DNA of 22,170 nt from Aureobasidium sp. EXF-3400 (Eukaryota; Ascomycota; Dothideomycetes; Dothideales; Saccotheciaceae), in contig SWBL01000545.1 in assembly GCA_024195585.1 (NCBI GenBank), positions 1-22,170 on the forward strand, written 5' to 3'. The notes beneath the pieces are model-generated. The model worked only from the letters and a program-made list of their open reading frames with translations. It had not been told where the DNA came from and searched no databases. Below, piece after piece: positions 9,911 to 19,432 of this stretch. Position numbers and translations under genes: made by a program. Numbering within the stretch: position 1 is the first letter of the stretch; each line of letters starts with the position of its first letter.

Positions 9911-11178
9911 GTGCTATGTCATACGGCTTGTTCACCATAACAAGATGCCGCTTGCTCATTGCTTAGAGATGGATTTATTGTAACCGTCGGTTGCTACCAG
10001 ACCCCTGGTCGAGCATTGGTCATCACATGATTGAAAGGTTGGATTTGTGCATAGACTTGCTATAAGTTCCAAGATTGCTAAGACTTTTGTTATGCTTGCA
10101 GAATCAATACGCAACCATGCCTAGTGCTAGATGAAATCTAGGAAGAGCTAAGCTTGATCTACTAGAGAAATGTAAGAACATCACCCGGTCTCAGGCTACT
10201 TCAGGCCTTGGAGCCCCATTGATCAGAAAGAATCCTTGTATAGACTTTCATGCTCCTGCGAAGGTGATTCTGCACAGTAAGTATCTCTTTCACATCGCAG
10301 GAAGTCGTATGGCCGTGCTTGTATCTAACTGAGATAGGCCTTCTCGAAGGTACACTTAGAACATAGCAGCGATAGAGAAGGGCATATCATTGGCTGGATT
10401 GCAGCAAGATCTCCGATATAGTATTGGTATTGAATGCGCTGGTAATTATGTACGCCTCTGGTTGTTTCAAGAGGCAGATACATAAAAGCTCTCCATGCCG
10501 CTAAGGGCATTTCCTAGTATGTTTGTACACGATCTACAGCCTGCCAAGCCTGGTCGATACTCCCGCCTTCTTAATATGATTTCTATAGGACGACTGTCAT
10601 TTCTCAAGAAGTACGGTACCTAGGTTGTTATATACCAGCTTTTTTCTTTTCAACAATGAATCTGCTTGAATGTTTCTTTGTTATGAAACAGTTTCGTGTA
10701 ATGATGCTATGTCAACTAAGCTGCAGATAGACCTAAAGCACTCTATAGAGTCGTCTAAGTTTCCGCTTTGGAGGCCCGGCAGCTTGAAAAGCTCAAAGCA
10801 AGGATCTGCACTAGTGGTAAGTTGAAATAATGATGGCCCACATCGCCAGTTGGTCGGGCAAAGCTCATGTATGGAATAGAAGAGATTGTGGCGCTGACCT
10901 TACACGAGCACGATGTCAGAATATCGAGAACATTATAGACCATACTGTGTAGTAGCTGTAAGATTCTCCAGTCGCCCCCATGCTGCGAAAATTAGACACA
11001 GATGTCAATGCTATCCTAGACTTGTAATTATGCAGACCTTCCCACTTGCATATAAGATCACCTTGATATTCTTTGGTCATGAATCTGGCCCAAAATCTGA
11101 CTCGGAGCATCTGCAAAATTTACTTTTCGAGCTGCAAGTCCCCGAACAGTATCAATCCATAGTGCGGCTTTTGTATCT
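9911..11178. other. Intergenic, presumed promoter side of the MFS gene
   Basis: No gene recognised. It is AT-richer by eye than the flanks and contains only short frames on both strands (for example 10325-10510 and 11058-11282 minus, 10913-11260 plus). The 3' end should contain the transporter promoter, but no clear TATA box or binding site can be singled out. Confidence 0.45.
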
Positions 11179-12720
11179 ATGTCAACAATCCAGAAGCAGG
11201 AGGTTTTCAGCCTGCCCACCTGCATCCAAATCCGGAGCTCTGTTAGCTTCATTACATTGACCGTCTCACTTGCTGTCTTCACTGATATCTTTCTCTATGG
11301 TGTCGTCATCCCCGTTATCCCCTTTGCTCTAACATCTAGAATCGGCTTGGAGGAGACGGAAGTCCAAACATGGCTATCTGTCTTGTTAGCCGTTTATGGC
11401 GCTGCAATGTTCTGCGCATCACCGATCTGTGGATGGGCCACTGACCATGTTCGCTCACGTCGCACGTTCCTGCTCATAGGTCTCGTTGCACTAGGCGCGG
11501 CTACATCACTGCTACTTGTGGCAAGAAGCCTCGCACTGATCATCGTTGCAAGGGCTTTGCAAGGCATCAGCGCTGCAGTAGCCTGGGTTGTAGGGCCCGC
11601 GCTTTTGGCGGATAGTGTTGATCCTGATCAAATTGGTTACTTCATGGGTTTCATGGGAGACGCAATGGGGCTAGCTATTCTTGCAGCGCCAGCGATAGGC
11701 GGAGTGGTGTTTGAGAGGTACGTTGCTGCTATCTAAGGAAGAAAAGAGCATCGATTATATACTGACCATGCTGAAAGAGTTGGGTACAACGCTGTATTCT
11801 ACATATGTCTTGGTATCATAGGCCTCGACCTGCTGTTTCGACTACTAGTCATCGAGAAGAAGCGGGCTACACAAATCGACGTCCAACAGGACGAAAGAAA
11901 GCCTGGTTCAATGTACAACAGCGACACTACCGCGAGGAAGCCAGAAAACTTTGTACCGTCACCAGCACAGAAGGCCATGTTCGAGGAAAACGCTTCTGTG
12001 AAATCAGCGGTCTCCGATGAGGATGACCGTCAAAGCACAAAGGTGAAGAACTGGAGAGGTCATCTATGGCCCTTGCTCGCTCTCCTTCTCTCAACTCGGC
12101 TAGCTGCAGACCTTTTTGGCTGTTTGGTTCAAGCTACGCTATTCACCTCGTTCGAATCTATCCTCCCCCTTCAAGTGCGGGAGACTTTCCATTGGGGCTC
12201 ACTTGGGGCAGGTCTTGTCTTCCTCCCTCTGACCTTGCCTGCACTTATATCGCCCTTAGTCGGCGGGATCACCGACCGCTACCAGGCCCGATGGCCTTGT
12301 ATCGTAGGCTTTGCTCTGGCAGCGCTGTCCTTTATCTTACTTCGTCTCGTGACAGGCGACACAGTAAAAGATAAGATTGTGCTCTGCTTCTTGGTCGCAA
12401 TCGTTGGCCTGGCGCTGACACTCGTATTGATACCATTAATGGCGGATATCATCCTTACGGTGAACGAGATGGAGGCAACAGGACGAGTAGGGTCCTCCGC
12501 TGGTGGTGCATATGGCCAAGCATATGCCTTGTTCAATATGTCCTACGCAGCTGGTTCGGCTATCGGCCCTCTTCTAGCTGGAATGTTGAAAGTACATATG
12601 GGCTGGAAAGCAACCACGCTGGCCCTTGGATGCCTTAGTGGGATGAGTATCATACCCATAGCATTTTGGGTGCGTGCTTCAAAGCCGACGGAAGCAGTAG
12701 ACCATAAGAGTACCGCCTGA
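11179..12720 (+). CDS. Major facilitator superfamily transporter (DHA1/VMAT-like)
   Basis: Two exons, 11179-11717 and 11778-12720, encode 493 residues. The 60-nt intron has a GTACGT donor, an ACTGAC branch site at about 11761 and an AAAG acceptor; splicing turns GAG-AG|A into E-R and gives GGVVFERVGYNAVFYICLG. The protein has the layout of a 12-helix MFS carrier. Helix 1 is FITLTVSLAVFTDIFLYGVV. The helix 2-3 loop carries GWATDHVRSRR (residues 85-95, motif A-like). ARALQGISAAVAW is in the fourth helix region and LAAPAIGG in the fifth. A hydrophilic central loop of about 80 residues (about 205-285) is followed by a second helical half (LAADLFGCLVQA, LPALISPLVGGITDRY). It sits in the plasma or vacuolar membrane and exports a small molecule or drug by proton antiport; the substrate is not deducible. 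No damage is seen. Confidence 0.9.
11718..11777 (+). other. Intron of the MFS transporter gene
   Basis: 60 nt, GTACGT donor, CTGAC branch sequence about 13 nt before the AG. Removing it restores the frame across a stop codon at 11734-11736. Confidence 0.85.
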
Positions 12721-13134
12721 TGCTTTGATAAAGTTTGTGCTCATGGAAGTCCATATTAATAGATCGAACGAGATTTCTTTATCCTTAATCATTCGGTTCG
12801 GTGCTTGGTTAAGTCAGAAGAGAGAACCTAGACATAATTGGATGTAGATCATAACAGGACATAACATCATTTGTATTCAGTGATGAGGCAGGATGAAGAT
12901 GTAATAACGACAAGTTTATCGTCGGACTAGAATAACCAGCTTAACGTGACGCTCCCATCTGTTGACGATACCTTGTACGAAGTAGAGAATGATCGTAATA
13001 AGTCACAATCGTTCACAGGAATATTTCCATAAATGACTCAATTAGCGAAGGCCTAAAAACCTCAGCGAGATACATCTTTGTCGTCTCTGTCTCAAGCTTG
13101 CAGTATTTACTCGTCGGCAAATATGTATGTCAAT
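12721..13134. other. Intergenic, nothing recognised
   Basis: The 3' flank of the transporter is AT-rich, with no open frame of note on either strand. Confidence 0.5.
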
Positions 13135-13749
13135 CTATGTCAAGCGATCCACTACAGAGTAAATCATAGTCAAAAATCGAAAGCATTCTTGAATATCCTG
13201 TGACGACTCCCAAGTATGTAGACTTGACTCTCCGACGGGTAGTGTATACCAGTTTTGATGACACCAGTAGAAACGTCCGCCATAAAAGCGAATCATACAT
13301 GAAGACTCCTCCCCTTCCATATCACACACGACATTCCTGAATCCACTTTTCGAAAATCCCAAGAGTTTCGTGCTGTTCTACCGCAATTTCATGGCCGACA
13401 GAGACGGTCTCCTTACCGTACTCTGCGGCTGAGACATTGACAATGGCTAGCTCGTCATTGCCTGGAGTCATCGAAGGCGAATAGAGTGCAGCAAGTGCGC
13501 TTGTACGTGTCAAACCATCCACTATCTTGTCTGATGCTTCGAACTCAGTGGAAGTCTGTCTAGGACAGGGCTCTTGTCCGATGGACCTGATATTTTCTTA
13601 GTCTTTTCAGGCCACTTATCAGGCGCGATGATCTTGCACGTACTCAATACCAAATTCATAGACCATACTGAATATCGTCTGAGTAGTAGCCAGAAAAGGT
13701 GAAGATGTTCTGAATCCTGATTGGATTGTTGATCGGGGTTAGAGAACAC
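13135..13749 (-). other. Unresolved minus-strand coding-like region
   Basis: Three consecutive frames in different phases (13749-13522, 13522-13322, 13362-13135) tile this region end to end. The middle one can be extended upstream without a stop to about 13590 and has protein-like composition (SPSMTPGNDELAIVNVSAAE, VGHEIAVEQHETLGIFEKWI). The last contains MIRFYGGRFYWCHQN. I recognise no family. It could be a small gene with introns I cannot place, or a decayed one. Confidence that it was ever coding is modest. Confidence 0.3.
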
Positions 13750-14315
13750 ACACGGGGCGTGTAGCTTTATGACTTGCGGCTGTGGGCCGTGTACGATGTA
13801 ATATTACTGTAATCTTTTTCCTGCTCTACATTCTTGTAATCTTTAACACGAGAATGTCCATCGAAATTGGGGTTGACTTGGGAAACGCCAAGTGCTCTAG
13901 ACCCCGCACTCGCAAATGAGGTCGTCTGATGTTTGATATGCCTTTAGATTACTGTGTAATTTACGCACACAGCTCTTGCCAGCTTTCAGTCGCAGATCTA
14001 TCCACTAAGAGAGACCTTGTAATCTCAGGTCATGGAATCTAAATCTTCATGGAATAGGAAAATAATCCCTTGCCGGCATTCAAAACACCTTTTGCTACTT
14101 TACCAAGAGTATGATACGCAGGTTAACGCTACACTACATGTTGTACTCTCCTACTATAGCACACGCAGATGACGCGAGTAAGGGGCGACGACGGCATGTT
14201 ACAAAGTTCGAGCCTAACACAATTTGATATCGCGAAACATACCTGACCCGTTAAGAATGTCCGATGACTTTCCGGACTCATTCCCTTCCTTAAGCCTGCG
14301 ATTGACAGGCGCCAG
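13750..14315. other. Intergenic upstream of the methyltransferase-like gene
   Basis: No coding sequence recognised and no regulatory element that can be named. It is presumably the promoter region of the gene starting at 14316. Confidence 0.45.
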
Positions 14316-15155
14316 ATGAGACCAATCGGTCATTGGCCAATCCAACTTGAAGCACTCCGATCAATGGCGCAATGTACACATCTTTTCTCAGGCATCGCAT
14401 CACGGGCATTCCTGCTTGGTTTTCTGTGCGCGACATGCGCAATATTCGCATCGATTCTGGTATCACAAGACTGCCGATGGTGGAGATTGCCAGCATACGT
14501 CTCAATCATATCTGTATTCCATTACCTCGAATTCTATACCACGGCTCGCTGGAACAGTCCGAAAGCAGAGATCGAGAGCTTTCTCTTATCGACTTACGCT
14601 TACATGTTCGCACATCTTTGCGGGATATTAGAGATCGCGATTAGCTCGCATTACTTCCCGGACTGGTATGCTCGACCCGTCACATCGCACACGATCGCTG
14701 GAGGTGCTATCTTGACCACCTTTGGTCAGATCATACGCTCATCCGCTATGATGCAGGCTGGGAAGAACTTCAACCATCAAGTTGAGAATCGAGGAAGAGA
14801 GGACCACAAATTGATCACTACAGGTCTATATTCCTGGTCACGTCATCCTAGTTACATCGGATTATATCTTCTGTTTGTTGGCATACAGGTCATGGTCGGA
14901 AACAAAATCACTGTGCTTTTCTTTGCGTGCTTTTTGTGGGTATGCCTAAAGCGGCGGATACAATGTAAGTCAGTTCAACATGGAAAAAGCCTCTCCAGCT
15001 ACTAAGGTTTTCTTGCAGTTGAAGAAAGGTGTTTGGTGAGCATCTTTGGAGTCGACTATCTCACTTATCAAAAGCACGTTCCGTGTCTGCCGGGTTGCAA
15101 CAGAAACAATCCTTGGATCAGCTCAATGGGCCGTGAATGGTTGTGGTCTAGATAG
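14316..15155 (+). CDS. Isoprenylcysteine carboxyl methyltransferase-like membrane enzyme (ICMT/Ste14 family)
   Basis: Two exons, 14316-14964 and 15019-15155, encode 261 residues, close to the 239 of yeast Ste14. The 54-nt intron has GTAAGT, a CTACTAAG branch region and TTGCAG; splicing gives RRRIQ-like KRRIQ|FEERCL. Features in order: two hydrophobic helices (about 28-50 and 58-72), FHYLEFYTTARWN (68-80), further helices, AGKNFNHQV (148-156), HKLITTGLYSWSRHPSYIGL (164-183) with the family RHPxYxG motif, a helix pair (184-210), and the paired EE with FGVDYLTYQKHVP after the splice. The family methylates the C-terminal prenylcysteine of CaaX proteins at the ER membrane using S-adenosylmethionine. 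The C-terminus is longer and more divergent (ending WLWSR) than the usual short hydrophobic end. It may be a paralogue acting on another carboxylate. An internal ATG at 14364 is an alternative start. Confidence 0.85.
14965..15018 (+). other. Intron of the ICMT-like gene
   Basis: 54 nt with GTAAGT donor, ACTAAG branch-like sequence at about 15001 and TTGCAG acceptor. Its removal joins the RHP motif exon to the conserved EE-containing end of the family. Confidence 0.85.
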
Positions 15156-15509
15156 ACCGAGGAAAACCACAGACACCGACTGTCACTCCACGGTGCTCAA
15201 ACAATTATCTTTTCTGCATCTCTTCCCTAGTACATGCGAGGGAGAATCTCTCAAGACTGCGGTCACCAGTCTGGCTACTAGCATCTCGACTGCCATATCC
15301 GTACCACAAATGTTGTCAACGATTGATCATGGACCTGTATTCTATCATGTGGCACTTTTGCTCGATACACCCTTCATCCAGCCCGCTGTCCAGCCCCTTC
15401 TCACTATAGTAGGACATAGCTCAACAGGTCAAGACAAATAGCATAACTTTCGGTACAGGCTCAGGTATTCCCGGCCTTTTCTGTATTCCGTAACTCTCGT
15501 GTCAGGACA
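15156..15509. other. Intergenic, downstream of the ICMT-like gene
   Basis: An open plus frame continues through this stretch to 15441 in the wrong phase for the spliced gene; nothing identifies it as coding. Confidence 0.4.
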
Positions 15510-16127
15510 TTACATTCGTGTCAGTCGAGCGCATATTTCCTCCATATCATCGCCAGAGTGGGGAGTATAGGCGTCGCTATCGAGCCTTCTCTTGGCTCCA
15601 ATGCAGGTATCGGCGAGACCATTGGTGATATCATCGAGTCTTTTCCCGAGATCATATTCAGCAGTCAAGTCTTCGAGCTCTTGATGGGGTCTTCTCGCGG
15701 CGATCGAGTTCCGGCAGTCTTGACTGGGACCGATTCCAAAGGACTCAAGAGTTGGATGAACAATGATGTATCTTGACTTGACCGGAATACATGACCTATG
15801 ACTTGCTTTGGGCCGTGGGGTCCTGATGATCTTGTAGGCTTTGTGCTCCGATGACAAGCGTGATTCGAAAGTCCACATCGAGTTGCTAGCAATGCGATTT
15901 TTGCGTGAGGTGGTTTTGGTAATGCGTGCGGCGTCTGCGCAGGGGTTTAAAAATGCTCTCTTGAGACGTGATCCGTATGGTCTTGACGCATCGCTTGCGA
16001 CCGCCATGCTGAAGGTAAAGGTATCGTAATGGCGGTCTTCCGATATGATAGCAGGATCTTGATGGGGATATTGTAAATTTTTGTAAAACAGACTGTACTG
16101 AGAACTCAAGCACATGAAGTTGGTCAA
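15510..16127 (-). CDS. Hypothetical protein, unrecognised
   Basis: This is a 205-codon open frame beginning with ATG. The N-terminal 60 residues are low in recognisable features. The middle is basic (ITKTTSRKNRIASN), and the C-terminal 70 residues are more ordinary (HQELEDLTAEYDLGKRLDDI, SGDDMEEICARL). Overlapping shorter frames exist in other phases on both strands. No signal peptide, membrane segment or known domain is visible. It might be the end of a larger gene with an intron, a decayed element or chance. The neighbouring ICMT-like gene is convergent. Confidence 0.3.
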   Translation of the reverse strand: MTNFMCLSSQYSLFYKNLQYPHQDPAIISEDRHYDTFTFSMAVASDASRPYGSRLKRAFLNPCADAARITKTTSRKNRIASNSMWTFESRLSSEHKAYKIIRTPRPKASHRSCIPVKSRYIIVHPTLESFGIGPSQDCRNSIAARRPHQELEDLTAEYDLGKRLDDITNGLADTCIGAKRRLDSDAYTPHSGDDMEEICARLTRM

Positions 16128-17076
16128 CTTGAATATCTTGCTTGAGCTGTAGGGTTACGCCCGTATATATGGTTCGAACAGCAGTGGGAATCTGCATTAT
16201 GGCCGGCCAAAGAATTTTCGATGTTACACCAACTTGTGACGCGCCATGGCATCGACCGTGTTACACAAAATTTCAAACGCCGGGTCGGCGCTTGTACAAC
16301 TCGCGTATGCCTACAGCCCCATATTCAGTAGATGTCGATTGTATAGAGAATACGAGACAAAAGCGAGGGGACAATCTACGCACACGGAAATGAGGTTCCC
16401 TTTTACGGGAACAGATCTTTTCTTCTGATGTCAGTGACCTCAGATGACTGACTGAGGTTCGAACGGTGAGATTGGTATAAGACATGCATGATCGGACCCA
16501 CCCGGTTGCGGTGTCAGGCTGAGTACGAGTGGTGCTAATCACGCGGCAAAGTTCCGTTCTTATTGTTCTGTGGCGACGGAGCAATCATTGCTCCGCACTT
16601 TTTGCAGCCTACCAGTCTGTGCAAACTCTCAGACGACAAGAGATGCGGGCGGAAGATGATCTAGAAGGAGCCCAGCGCGGTTTCAAGCTCCTGTCTCGTT
16701 CGTGGAGTGCAACGCAGTACTTCCGTGCCCAATCCTCCTGCATCAATGCCAAGCCGGATGTGTGCATGCTTCTTCGCCTTCATCTAATGGCTTTCACATC
16801 TTATCCTTCGACCGCTTAAAGACTAGTTTGACAGGGAAGTGAAGCGAAGGAGGTCCCAAAGATATCGACACGAGTCTTGGCACTTCTCGAGAACAACGCC
16901 CATACTTTCCACACCCTATGCGCATAAACAAGCTCACAGAGCCGCGCAATCTTCATCCTCACCAGATCTGTACGTCTGATCACGTTTTCCCGCCCTGTCT
17001 TGCTTCTTGCACTATCTGTGCATATCCAAGTCCACTTTCAGGCCAGGACAATCGAAGCCAAGACACCTGTATTCAG
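16128..17076. other. Intergenic, nothing recognised
   Basis: Several short overlapping frames (16273-16584 minus, 16529-16819 plus) lack recognisable motifs. The right end is presumably the promoter and 5' UTR of the JmjC-like gene. Confidence 0.4.
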
Positions 17077-17145
17077 GTGAGTACGGCTTATCACAATCAT
17101 GAAAGCGGTCGGCCGTTTGTGAATTGACAATTTTGGAGACGACAG
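17077..17145 (+). other. Possible 5' UTR intron of the JmjC-like gene
   Basis: A GTGAGT donor after ATTCAG and a GACAG acceptor 5 nt before the ATG at 17151 bracket 69 nt, with a TTGAC branch-like sequence about 20 nt from the acceptor. No transcript evidence; inferred from splice motifs only. Confidence 0.35.
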
Positions 17146-17150
17146 ATAGC

Positions 17151-18767
17151 ATGGCCAGTACAACGAAGAAGCGAAGATCGCAGCCTAGATCGTCCAGATC
17201 CTCATCCAGTGACAAGGCATCTGGTAAACAACGCGGTGCAATGCCTCCAAAGAAGAACCGCAACAAACTATCTTACCACTTCGTCCGGCAGCCGTCTGGC
17301 AACATGGTCTACCACAACGTGCCCGAGGGACACATCATCCCCCTTCACGAAGAGTTCAAGAAGTCACTGTCGCAATACCATCCTGACCACGCATCAGTCA
17401 ACGCGTTTTATGCTCGGCACAATTCCACCTCTGCATTCGACGTGCAATGCGAATTCGTCAACAAGGTCCCCGGTCAAACCAAACCCCTCGTACAGCGTCG
17501 CGAGGCAAAGACCGATCGATTCGAGCTTCGCGTTGCAGGCAACTGCTACAAACCAACACTCGGCAACAATATCACTACCACCGGCTGGAATCCCGTGAGA
17601 GCGCTGCTGGACCACCAGAACACTGTCAGCGCCTCTCCTTTCGATGTCAAAGCCTTCGTTCTCGAATATCTGAAGTCCTCACAAGACGACAATTTTCGCG
17701 CTTTCCAAACCATCATACAGGAGCAAGAGCTACTGATAGGACCATGCCAGACAAAGAGCACTGAGAAACCATGCATCTTTGCGTACGAGAATTGCTGGAG
17801 GAAAACTTACACCCGAATCCAGCTATTGAGCATGTTGTTTCCCATACTGAAAGAAGGAACTGCATATCGCGCGGACAATGCTCACAGACCATCTGATCCC
17901 AGCATCGGCGAAGACCTCCATACCCCCACAGTGATACAGCTCATCAAAGGCAGAGAGCCAGGCGAGATCCCGCATTGTATCCTAAACTTACCACTTGGCG
18001 AGCACATGGGCATCCAGATTCCGTCCATCCTGGGCAGCGGTGTCGACAAGCTATCAAGCGAGAGCAGCAGCGTCAGTGCCAACATGACTCCTGAAGGATG
18101 CTTTATCGATATGCACATTGGTAAGACATGATGAGGGAGAGACAGGGCCCATCACTAATGTCGTACAGACCATGGAAAGCACGCACTTAGCACGCCTGAC
18201 CATGAGAGTATCAAGTTGTGGGCCCTCTACCCGCCAACGTCTTGCAACCTTGATGCGTTTTACAAGATGGGTGGTCAAGAGGCAAAGTTTGCTCGGCTGG
18301 CGTTAATCTTGGAGGGCGGCAGATGTGCAATCACAACAAACGGTGCCACGCTTTACATGCCGCCTGGCTGGCTGCACGCAACTCTCACTGTCCGGGGCGG
18401 CATTCTTCTTGGTGTGAACTGGACCAGATCCTCAGATCAACACATGCTCGCCGACATTCTCATCAGAGAGATAAAGGCCGACAAGAACGATGCGTGGTAC
18501 GAGCCTCTTCTCGACAGCTGCGAATTGTCATTCGCCATTGACGAAACGCTCAACGAAGAGGAGTTAAACAAAAGGCGCAAGGAAGTTTTGCTTACACTTT
18601 GTCCCTTGTTCAAACAAATTGGCGAGATCGCCAAGAAGGACAAGGCGAAGAAGAGCCCATCGAAAGAGTGGTTGAAATTGTTCGGTCAGTTGAAAAAGGT
18701 CAAAACTTGCCCACGATGCGAAGAACCCGTCAGTTCGCACATCAAGCTAGTGACTGTAAAGCGATAG
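17151..18767 (+). CDS. JmjC-like 2-oxoglutarate/Fe(II) dioxygenase domain protein
   Basis: Two exons, 17151-18120 and 18169-18767, encode 522 residues. The ATG at 17151 is chosen because the frame upstream of it has no ATG. The N-terminal 30 residues are basic and Ser/Arg/Lys-rich, resembling a nuclear localisation signal. The catalytic core is at 315-400. It has CFIDMHIDHGKHALS with the HxD iron ligands (H322, D324, the D codon split by the intron), KLWALYPPT, FYKMGGQEAKFARL, and YMPPGWLHATLTVRGGILLG with the distal histidine H393. This is the double-stranded beta-helix order of JmjC proteins. The C-terminal 120 residues are charged and helical and end near CPRC (504-507), half of a possible zinc site. 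JmjC enzymes hydroxylate or demethylate proteins, often histones; the substrate here is unknown. It is tail to tail with the Ulp1-like gene. Confidence 0.8.
18121..18168 (+). other. Intron of the JmjC-like gene, splitting the HxD motif
   Basis: 48 nt with GTAAGA donor, CACTAATG branch-like sequence and TACAG acceptor. It interrupts the aspartate codon of the HxD iron-binding motif, so correct splicing is needed to make the active site. Confidence 0.85.
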
Positions 18768-19432
18768 GCTTTTCCACGATTCCCATATACGACCACATGC
18801 TGGTGAGATCCGGGGTTGCTCAGTTCCAACTCTTGCTCTACGCATATTGCTTGCCGGCTCGTAGATTAGCAGCTTCCAGAATTGAATGATTTGCTTTTGC
18901 TAAACCCTGGTTAAAACGAGACACCTCTCCTGCAGTCTAGTCACGTCATAATAATCTACGTGAGAATTCGTTTATATCTATAGATTATAAATGAGATGTG
19001 AATCGTCTTCAGGAGTGAAGGTACGTGCGGTCAACAGGATCTAGTTCCTCGATCCGGATACCCGCTAGTGAAGACGTCGCAGGTTTGTTGCGGTTTTATT
19101 GCAGCTTCGTTGCAGTCTGGTTGCATTTTGGTAAAAGAGCAGAGTAGATAGCGTGTTCACATCGAGAACCGAGTTCCGCCATGCGATTTGGAAGCAAACA
19201 TACTTTCAGTCTCCTTCTCTCACAAAGCGGCAGACCAAAAAGCATACTATCGACTACAAAGACTGTCTCTTGCACTGGAACCATTTCTTTTTGTTGGTGA
19301 GGCTTGTCATAAAATGCAGGCCAGAAGTGCAAACTGCGTCATGATTTGCCACTCTTGAGTAAGGACCTTTCATCCATGGATATACAGCTCTGTAGAGTTG
19401 AACGTGAAGGCCTCGCCTGACTCTTCAGAGGA
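18768..19432. other. Intergenic between two convergent genes
   Basis: This is the shared 3' flank of the JmjC-like and Ulp1-like genes. It holds a short cluster of GTTGC-type motifs (19085-19127) and two overlapping anonymous frames (19153-19344 plus, 19096-19332 minus). No gene is supported. Confidence 0.5.
19085..19127 (+). repeat. Four short TTGC motifs spaced about 10-13 nt
   Basis: TTGCGG, TTGCAG, TTGCAG and TTGCAT follow each other with about one helical turn between them, each embedded in a T-rich context. On the other strand they read as repeated TGCAA. Function unknown; too short to exclude chance. Confidence 0.35.

Noticed and set aside
9546..9959. 137-codon ATG frame taken as a complete small protein
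   Set aside because: Its first half does not match the TPR family while another phase does, so the frame mixes shifted and true coding sequence.
15558..15776. Plus-strand 72-codon frame
   Set aside because: Overlaps the longer minus-strand hypothetical frame, has no recognisable motif, and neither can be preferred as a real small gene.
16171..16465. GGTTCGAAC-like strings suggesting tRNA T-arms
   Set aside because: No matching acceptor stem, D-arm or anticodon arm could be found at the right distances.
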